Assembly: GCA_946122785.1 (NCBI GenBank)
Contig: CAMGYJ010000010.1
Span: 26,391,608 to 26,455,607 of the forward strand
Direction: 5' to 3'
DNA length: 64,000 nucleotides
Source of the DNA: Linum tenue
Lineage: Eukaryota; Streptophyta; Magnoliopsida; Malpighiales; Linaceae
Of this stretch, positions 56,844 through 64,000 are shown in pieces. The first letter of the stretch is position 1. Every line of letters starts with the position of its first letter. The translations under genes were made by a program, and so were the position numbers. A model generated the notes under the pieces. It was not told where the DNA came from. It did no database searches and was given only the letters and a program-made list of their open reading frames with translations.

Positions 56844-59060
56844 TATCAGAGTTGGTTTGGCCAAGTGGTCGTGTGTTCGAATCTCCACGACCCCCAATAT
56901 TAATCGTTGTCTTTCAAGCACATGGTATGGTGGGCCTGTGCAAACTTCAAGCCCATGAGTTGGCTTTCGTTTGAGGGGGCGTGTTAGAGAGTGGTATAAG
57001 ATCCACGATTGAACCTCTCCCAACAACTCGAGTTATTGGGAGCAACTGGTTCTTGACATATACATAATCCTGCTTTTAGTCTTCCTTTGCAAATTGCTTG
57101 CATAGTGTCGCATCACCACCTCCACTCCCAACCTCTTCCGATGTTATTCATGGCTTCATAGAGTCCCACATGTCTATCTGAGATGATGCATATATCATTT
57201 CGATCGGTCAAACCTTGAACGTGACTTATGAACCATGGCCAACTATTAGTATTCTCGCTCTCCACTATGGCAAATGCAATTGGGAAAATCTTCTTTCGAC
57301 CATCAAATGAGCTCGCCATGAGTAGCACTCCTTTATACTTACCAGTAAGAAATGTTCCATCAACAACCATGACTCCTGGACAATTCTTGAATCCATCTAT
57401 ACAAGGTCCATAAGCCTACAATACTCGTTCAAAGATCAAATGACCTGGTTGCGATGAAGGAACTCTTAATCAATCACTGATGTTGACATTTTTCTCTTTA
57501 CCACCCGCAAGAATGTTTGCAAATAATCGTAGGATTCTTCCCAATTTCCATGCAACTTCTTCAATGCTCTTTGTTTCCCATACCAAGCCTTTTTGTAAGT
57601 AACTAGCATATTAAACTTATCTTTCAACTCGGCCTTCACAGTTAGAACACTCAGATTTGGTTGGGCACGTACCAAATGTTTTACAGCTCAGATATAACGT
57701 CTACATCAAGATGGCGATGATCCATCGATTGAGTCGTACTGCTACAAGAATGCACCAACTCAGCCTTTCTCACAGTCCATTCGCTTCCCACATCTCGACA
57801 TCCAAACCGCACCATCCAAGGACAATTGTCATCCTTGTGCTTCAAACATCTGATCTTCCAGATTGAAGGTGACGACTCCACCACGTTATACTGAAAGTTG
57901 CGTTGTAGTGCGTAGTGTTTAATCGCCACCTGTGCAGCTTGTTTCGAGTGAAATATTTGCCCCTTGTAGAATTCTTCATCAAAACCAGCAACAATAGGCA
58001 TTGGAATTACGCCATATGAATCAACATATGATAATCCGTCGTCCTCTTCATTACCCTGCAAGTAAAAATATGGAGGATAATTAGGTTGTTCTCTTTCCCC
58101 CTCCTCCTCCTCGTCCTCCTTCTCCTTCTCCTCGTCCCCGTCCTCCTTCTCCTCATCTTCCTCCTCTCCGTCATCACCGTCATCATAGTCATGATCGGAT
58201 GACACGCTCCATGTGTCATCTTCTTCCTCTCCGCCCCGATCCTCACTGAGCTCAACATGTACCTCGCCACCAAACAATAAGGGTTTTGTGTCATAAAATT
58301 CCAAAGCACATTTAAGCTATCATCATCCACAATAGGCATCGCATAATGAAATAAAACACCATTATGCTATTCTGGAAAACAGTAAGTGAAACCTGTGATC
58401 ACATCACTATCTTGTACTGCTTCGTCTTTACGCCGTATTCTTTGAATTAGATTATCACAAAGTTTCTTATATGTCACCCTGGATGGAACAGTCAACTGAA
58501 AATTCTAACACCAACGAAATGGACGCCCAAATTGTCCTCTACTATCTCTGATTTCCACTGAACGGCTAGTTCAAATCTTCTAAAATCACTACATAAAAAA
58601 CAAACTCACTAATTACTAAGTAAACAAAATCATTATAGCATTTGAAGAATATAATTACCAAAATAAATATGTTTCTTACCTATTATTAGCCATCTTCCCA
58701 GCAACCAGACAGCAACCAGAGCTTCTCTCGTCTAACTTCGCCGATTTTTTTGGCGGTGAAGAACCAAAGGAAAAGAGAGTTGTATATATAGTGCTGGAGT
58801 GGATGTGGGAGGCACCGAAACCGCCTCAGTCTCGGGCGCCACCGCTGAGGAGTTATGATAGGCGCTAATGCCCCAGTCTTGGGCTCCGCCGATTGAAATT
58901 ATTGAAAAATGTTTAACTAGCGGCTGCGCCTCAGTCTCGGGCGGGCTCGTGGCTACCCTAAAAAAAACATAATATACATGTCAATAGTTTTTAAACCGCC
59001 ATATTGGTGGTAAATATTTTTAAAAAAAGACAATATTTGAGGAATTTATCCGCAATAGGG

Positions 59061-60675
59061 TTATATATATAAATTACAGTTTTGGTACTCAAACTTAATA
59101 CACTTTAACATTTAGTGCCTAAAGTTAATTTTTTACATATAAGTTCTAAAAATATTGATGAAAAATTACAATTTAGTACCTAATTTTTTTCTCTCTCTTA
59201 CATTTAGATACCTGAACTTTTAAAATTTTAGAAATATGTCCATTATTAAAGAAACTTCTGGGCTACTTAAGAAACTTGTGGTCTGGATTTTGTTTTGTGG
59301 ATTTTGTGGTGATGATTTTGTGGTTTGTGGCGTGGATTTTTGTGGGGTGGATTTTGTGGTGGGGATTATGTGAGGTAGATTTTCCCTTCCCTATTTAATT
59401 GCACATGACACATCGTGAGTCCCTCTTCCCCCAATTTTTATTAATGACCAGTGTGCCCATACGTCCTTCCCATTCATTAATTGTGGTCAACTCATTTGAA
59501 TGAAAAAATCATCCTAAAAAAATGTTTCTATTGGTTAGAGCTAGTGTTAGCATCATGTGTACCAAAAAAATGCTAGCACTCGAGCCCATCTCCTATTTCT
59601 TTGTCTATCTTTCCTTTTCCTTTTCATATTTATTTTTTATCTTTTAATTTTGAATATATCTCATTTATTTTAACTAAGATTTCAAATATTCGACATAGAA
59701 AAATCATATTTATTATCTACAAGATAACATTTACTTTGATATAGTTCTAGGAAAAAATCATATATGTATGTCTATAAGATTTTTGGAAAATATTTATATG
59801 TACATATTTTTTCTATAGACGGTATACGAGAAAGGACAGGGTACTCTAACTGCTACCATAATTATAGTGTTCATTAAGGGTAAAAGGCTAAAATGACAAT
59901 AAAACGAATTACGACTAAAAGCCTGTTAACTAAAGCAATCTCTTCCTCGGCCTCACTCCCCGACTTTTTTTTTGTTTAACTCCTTGTCCACCAAGATCAA
60001 ATCCTCTGATAGATTCTCCTCCGCCATGATTGATCAGATCACCTCTTCCGTGCCGATCCTTGTTGCACCTCGAATCCATGGATGACTCCTCTTCCACATA
60101 TTCACAAAGACATAAGTGGACAAGAATAACATTGAAAGTATCATATGACCTAGGAACCAGGTGACAATTTATGCCTTTTATGTGTCTGACAGTCAATGAT
60201 ATATAATGGTCCAATGATTTACTATTTTTTACAAAGCCTTCTCAGACTTGGATCTTTTGTGATAACTTGCTAACGGTTTTTCCAGTTCTTTACCTATATA
60301 TAAGTTGTTATTCATCTATTGGGAAATCAAGAAGAATATTAAGAAAATCTCCTAAATTCTAATCTTCCCTAATCCTCTCAAATTCTCTTCTCACCCTATT
60401 CTGGCAGTCAACCATCTCTCTCTTTTCTACCTTAGTTCTTCTCCATTTCTATCTTATAATCCCTAAATCCTTAATTCTCTTCTACAATCCCTAAAATCCC
60501 AAATCTCAATCCGATACGAACACGCTTTAAAAACTTATTTCTATAACTTTGAGCACTCACTCGATTAGATAACCAATTGTACATTCTTCCTCTTATATTC
60601 AGCCTAGAACTAAACAATTTCCCTAGTTTTGACCATCTTACATTCTTACTTATCCTTTACCAGATCAGAAAAAAT
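59061..60675. other. Intergenic, no gene recognised
   Basis: 59080-59230 carries TTTGGTACTCAAACTTAA and TTTAGTACCTAA phrases typical of old MITEs. 59260-59390 is a low-complexity run of GTGGATTTTGTGGTG. 59580-59830 is AT-rich. The short minus-strand frame at 59930-60214 is not convincing. Confidence 0.45.
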
Positions 60676-60691
60676 GGTAATATCTATTTAT

Positions 60692-61128
60692 TAGGGATGA
60701 CAATTTCGACCTGGCCGTTTTACCCAACCCGTTTGGTCTGTTTTGGGGCGCGGCGGACATGGGTACTCTCATCGGCCCGACCTGCCTTGACCCGCCCCAT
60801 TCTTGCCTAGCTTACTTGTAATCTTAGTCAAATTACTTAGTATTTTTCTTTTATTACATCATATTTTAGCTATAATAAAGTTACAAATAAGTGAAAACCT
60901 CAATTTCTCCAATAATTTAACTACATTATAATAATGTGGTTTGTTTTCTTGGTGTTATAATAATAATAATGAATATTTCTAATGTTTTTCATATAAATTG
61001 CATACCCATTGGGTCGACCTGCCCCGACATGCGACCTGTAATAAATTACTTGACCTGGATCTGACCTGCCACGGGACGGGTCTGGGTACCAAAAAACCCG
61101 CCCCAGACCTACCCCATTACCATTCCTA
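60692..61128. mobile_element. hAT-type MITE, 437 bp
   Basis: Starts TAGGGATGACAAT and in reverse TAGGAATGGTAAT. Flanking octamers are CTATTTAT (60684-60691) and ATATTTAT (61129-61136), one mismatch. Subterminal CCCGAC/GACCTG motifs occur at both ends around an AT-rich core. Confidence 0.8.
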
Positions 61129-61310
61129 ATATTTATTATCCAAAAATTTTCAAGATTCTTTTATTTTATCCAAACCTATTGAAATTTCTTTTATTATACA
61201 ACTGTTAACCCAACGTTAAATGTTCCGTTAACTTTGTCGACTCGGCAACATCAGTCCGAGTTGGAAGCCAACGTGGCGGTCTGAGAGGGCATATTTTTTT
61301 AATTAAAAAA

Positions 61311-62254
61311 TAATATCTATTTATTACCCAAACATTTTTCAGATTCTTTTATTTTATCCAAACATCTTGGAATATTATTTATTAACCAAACGTCAACTCA
61401 TCGTTAACAATTCCGTTAATATTGATAACTCAACATCACGAGTCTGAGTTGGATGCCAACGTGGTAGTCACCATCCCATCATTTTTTAATTTAAATTTAG
61501 AAAACTAATTAAATTAGAAAATAGATGAGAAAATGAAAAGTTAACTCTCTCCTGCCTATTCCCCGATCTTTCATTCCTCTTCTTCTTCATACACCCTAAC
61601 AGATCAAGGAACCCAACAAACTCATAAGACCACCATCCCCTCCATCGATCAACCCCTTCACCCACTCCATATCACCCTTCGACCGTCGTCGCTGGTAGAA
61701 GAAAAATGATGAAGTTCGACGCGGCGGCAACGACGACAACATCGATAACGAGTAAAAAGTCATCTCCGCTTTGCCCTAGCTCCGCTCATCCCTTCAACTT
61801 CCTTCTGACGCAAGGCCAACAACATTCATCCCACTCTTTCCTTGTGCCCGGTACGGCCAAAAAACCCCGCTGTCGATGACTATCGATTCTCCAATCGGAC
61901 TCACTTTCTTATCCCCCAACCTACCTGATTCGTCACCGCCTTCGGTTCCTGCCACTTTTCCTCCATCACATGCTTCTTTGAGTTCCTCCACAAAGATCTA
62001 ACAAATCCTTTTGGTTTCTGGGTTTTTAGATCTAACAGATTATTTGATAGAGGATGCGATGGAGGAAGGGGAAAGGCAGAGAGCCAAATTAAAAATTAAA
62101 ATTAAAATTACAAATTGATGAATTTATGAGGTGGATGATGGCATGGATGCTGAGTTGGTCAGTTACAATACGTTTGATAAATAAATAGTATTTCAATAGG
62201 TTTGGATAAAATAAAAGAATTTGTAAAAGGTTTGGGTAATAAATAGACATTACC
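61311..62254. mobile_element. Inner MULE-type element with captured GC-rich segment (Pack-MULE-like)
   Basis: Left end AATATCTATTTATTACCCAA and right end GGGTAATAAATAGACATTACCC are inverted copies extending through CAGATTCTTTTATTTTATCC / GGATAAAATAAAAGAATTTG. Between them 61550-62080 is markedly GC-richer than the arms, with short frames on both strands, resembling a captured piece of a host gene. I do not recognise the source. Confidence 0.65.
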
Positions 62255-62639
62255 CTTAAATTTATAATAATAAAATACATTTAAATATTAATTTCTGATG
62301 TGTACGCTGACGTGGAGCTCCATTACAAAATAAGTAACGGTAACAGAATGAATATCCAGACTTTGATCAGTTACAATACATTTGGATAATAAATAAAATT
62401 TCTATAATTTCAGATAAAATAAAAGAATTTTGAAAAGATTTGGTTGATAAATAGACATTAAAACAAAATTGATATCCTCTTGGATACTTGAGACGAATTG
62501 GATTATTGATTACTTCTTTGTGAGTTCAAGATTGATTTAGCACTTTATTTTCAACGGTAGCTCGTTTTTCTAGAATTAGGGAAGTGATGGGCCTACAGTA
62601 TATATTTTCGTCATGTTTGGTCATTAACCTTTGGTTCTA

Positions 62640-63538
62640 GGGTTAATACCTTAGTTTGGCCCGAACTATAGACAAACTTTCTACTTTGGCCAGTGGTATC
62701 GGAAATTGCTATTCTGGCCTAAACTATGTAGCATACTTCTTTATTTGGCACAGAGGCGGGTGACCATCAAATTAGACGGTCAACTGAGTTGACCGTTAGT
62801 CAAGGTCCAGCTCACTTGCCACATCAGCTATCAGGGAATACAATTTTTTTTTTGAATTTATGTATTTTGTTTACTTTCTAATTATAAAATTAATAAACGA
62901 AAAACATTAATTAAAAGAACCCCCAAATTTTCCCAGCCCCTCTTACCTTATCCTCCCGCATTGCCTTCATCGGGAAATAATTCCCTTACCCTTCTAGACC
63001 CATCGTCTTCCCCAAAACCTACTTCCCCGACGATTTCCCTTTTCGATACTCCGGCAAATGCAGCGGCGGCCGGTCGGTTAAAGACGCCGCCGTCGATGAG
63101 TGTTGCGCGCCTCCTTCCTCCTTCCCCATGGATTCACCTTCTCTTCTTCTAACCCAAAACCCTAACCCTCTCACCTAGATGCTCTCGCCGCGCTCACATA
63201 AGCCGGTTGGTGTGATTTGAATATCGCAGTTGAGGCGCCGCATTCCAGAAGGACTAGTCCTTCCCCACCTATCTCTCTCTTCTCCAAAAGTCGCTTTCAA
63301 TACTAGCCCTTCCCTACCCATCGATCTCTTCTCCAAAAGCCGATCAAAGCGAAGTTGTCAGGACCACAATGGGAAAGCAAAGCAAGGGACCACTAGGTAA
63401 GCAAACAATATCTCTCTTCATAAACAATAGAATCCAAAAATATGGATTTGGCCAAATGTGGAAGACTATGTAGTGGAGATTAAATAATAGTTGTTGATCT
63501 GTCTTTGTTTGTATTTTTTGAATTGTGTACATGCAGGA
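62640..63538. other. Probable left end and leader of a fourth MULE
   Basis: Begins GGGTTAATACCTTAGTTTGG, the same end as the half element finishing at 20745, and continues with GTTGACCGTTAGTC. 62930-63350 is a GC-richer, pyrimidine-rich stretch without a convincing gene. The partner end is outside the window. Confidence 0.4.
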
Positions 63539-64000
63539 TGGACGACGTGATTACGCTTATTTTGGTTCATGGGGGTGCAATGGACATGTCTGGTGCAGCT
63601 CCGCAGCATGTTGGTGGTTTGGAAGATGTGATCGACATTCATCGTACTTTGAGATTACAAAGACATTAATTGAAGATTTGGCTTGTTTATCGGTTGAAAG
63701 GGTTTGGTAGTTGACCCTGGGGGAAAGCATGGCTACTAGGTTGCTTGAAGTACACTATGATATGGAAGTTATGACCTTACTTACAGATGCCGAGAAAGGA
63801 GATTTGAGGGTCTACTTCGAGGAAACCAAAGACATTGGTGAGTTTGGGTATATGGGTGACAACTACGGTCATGACCCTCAAGGATCGGATTTGGATGCTG
63901 ATAACTCGGTTGTGCATTAGTTTCTGTGAGTAGAGGAGAATGATGATGCCCAAACATATGATGAGGAGTACCACGAAATTAGGAGGAATGTTCAAAAACG
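63539..64000 (+). pseudogene. N-terminus of a fourth MULE transposase, cut by the window edge
   Basis: ATG at 63539 opens MDDVITLILVHGGAMDMSGA and VGGLEDVIDIHR, matching the N-terminal MULE domain with its H-G-G and V-G-G motifs. After a frame change the text continues ITKTLIEDLACLSVERVW and LLEVHYDMEVMTLLTDAEKG, again typical of the region before the MuDR domain. A TAA at 63667-63669 and TAGs near 63708 and 63918 break it. The catalytic part would lie beyond 64000. Confidence 0.65.

Larger units (their letters stand above)
53540..57058 (-). mobile_element. Chimeric Ty1/copia-type insertion with inverted LTRs
   Basis: The pentamer TATAC flanks the whole segment (53535-53539 and 57059-57063). 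From left to right: an LTR copy (53540-53825, minus orientation), copia pol on the minus strand, the same LTR inverted (56579-56843, plus orientation), a primer-site-like TGGTATCAGAG at 56844, about 130 bp of internal sequence, a purine tract TTGAGGGGGCG, and a 77-bp LTR-like terminus (56982-57058, TGTTAGAG... TTGACA). Gag, protease and the first part of integrase are missing. Normal LTRs are direct repeats, so this arrangement points to template switching or self-integration before insertion. Confidence 0.8.
53086..58693 (-). pseudogene. MuDR-type MULE transposase of element C, split by a retroelement
   Basis: Start likely at 58693 (ATG, MANNR, then an intron). The N-terminal part (58590-58310) reads VPSRVTYKKLCDNLIQRIRR and AMPIVDDDSLNVLW. 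An acidic linker follows (58250-58080), then the MuDR DNA-binding domain (FYKGQIFHSKQAAQVAIKHY, RCLKHKDDNCPWMVRF). The MULE core is VVDGTFLTGKYKGVLLMASS, AFAIVESENTNSWPWF and IISDRHVGLYEA (57370-57113). At 57059 the gene is interrupted by the insertion 53540-57058. The remainder continues at 53539 down to 53086: a short exon end, an intron, then RLEKFNRQVEKFKKV and LTSNMAESINGVFKGIRSLP. Several frameshifts (near 57669 and 57112) and a stop near 53308 are present. The SWIM finger and knuckle seen in element B's protein are missing. Confidence 0.82.
51322..59051. mobile_element. Element C: 7.7-kb MULE with PMD gene and transposase, perfect 9-bp duplication
   Basis: Left end GGTTAATTTCATAAATATTG; right end in reverse GGATAAATTCCTCAAATATT. 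Both continue through a T run, ACCA(T/C)(C)AATATGG(T/C)GGTTTAA and GACTCAGGCGG / GACTGAGGCGC phrases, giving inverted ends of more than 100 bp. GCAATAGGG is found exactly at 51313-51321 and 59052-59060. It contains a PMD gene (+) and a MuDR-type transposase (-), converging as in element B, plus a 3.5-kb retroelement chimera within the transposase. Confidence 0.95.
60676..62462. mobile_element. Outer MULE-type MITE, holding two nested insertions
   Basis: It begins GGTAATATCTATTTAT (60676), is interrupted by a hAT MITE, resumes with TTATCCAAA...CAAGATTCTTTTATTTTAT and ends with GATAAATAGACATTA near 62460. The ends are related to the 17876-18238 MITE family. Its right-hand arm is 62290-62460. 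Boundaries are uncertain by a few bases at the right. Confidence 0.65.

Noticed and set aside
56860..56900. tRNA gene or SINE in the right part of the copia chimera (TGGCCAAGTGG and GTTCGAATCTCC)
   Set aside because: The A-box-like and B-box-like motifs are only about a dozen bases apart, too close for Pol III internal promoters, and they lie next to an LTR primer site.

Overview
This is nuclear DNA of a flowering plant, most likely a eudicot. It is AT-rich and intron-bearing. It carries a group IIb WRKY gene, a secreted glycine-rich wall-type protein, and a dense nest of plant transposons: Mutator-like elements (MULEs), hAT, PIF/Harbinger-like, LINE, SINE, Ty1/copia and a gag-only LTR element. 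Only two loci look like ordinary host genes: the glycine-rich protein (26237-27421) and the WRKY factor (45523-48494). Almost everything else is mobile DNA or its debris. All calls come from reading the sequence; no database search was run.

Three large MULEs organise the window. Element A (about 1370-16968) has roughly 800-bp inverted ends. It contains an intact gene with the plant-transposon-protein domain (2405-3277, +), a Ulp1/C48 protease-like gene (4766-7649, -) and a divergently transcribed FAR1-type MULE transposase (8214-10965, +). The protease gene has Ser at the catalytic Cys position, and a 1011-bp hAT element sits in its last exon. The transposase has three TGA codons. The right half of A is built of direct duplications. 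Element B (29213-38693) has a near-perfect 9-bp target duplication. It holds a plant mobile domain (PMD) gene (+) facing a MuDR-type transposase gene (-), with arrays of GGTGCGG/CCGCACC motifs at both ends. Element C (51322-59051) has a perfect 9-bp target duplication and the same PMD-versus-transposase tail-to-tail layout. Its transposase is split by a chimeric 3.5-kb retroelement whose LTRs are inverted. A fourth MULE transposase N-terminus runs off the right edge (63539-64000).

Between these lie smaller insertions. There are two tandem SINEs and three MITEs with perfect 9-10 bp duplications (17876-18238, 18475-19045, 20067-20530). For the 18475-19045 MITE a paralogous empty site survives at about 28620-28660. 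A 2.5-kb gag-only LTR retrotransposon lies at 20818-23306. A 5'-truncated L1-type LINE with one stop (40145-44241) sits just upstream of the WRKY gene. A nested hAT-in-MULE / Pack-MULE-like cluster occupies 60676-62462.

The most notable pattern is the repeated pairing of MULE transposases with accessory non-transposase proteins (PMD twice, Ulp1-like plus plant-transposon-protein once). All three transposases are broken by a few stops or frameshifts, so these elements are recently dead or depend on a partner copy elsewhere.
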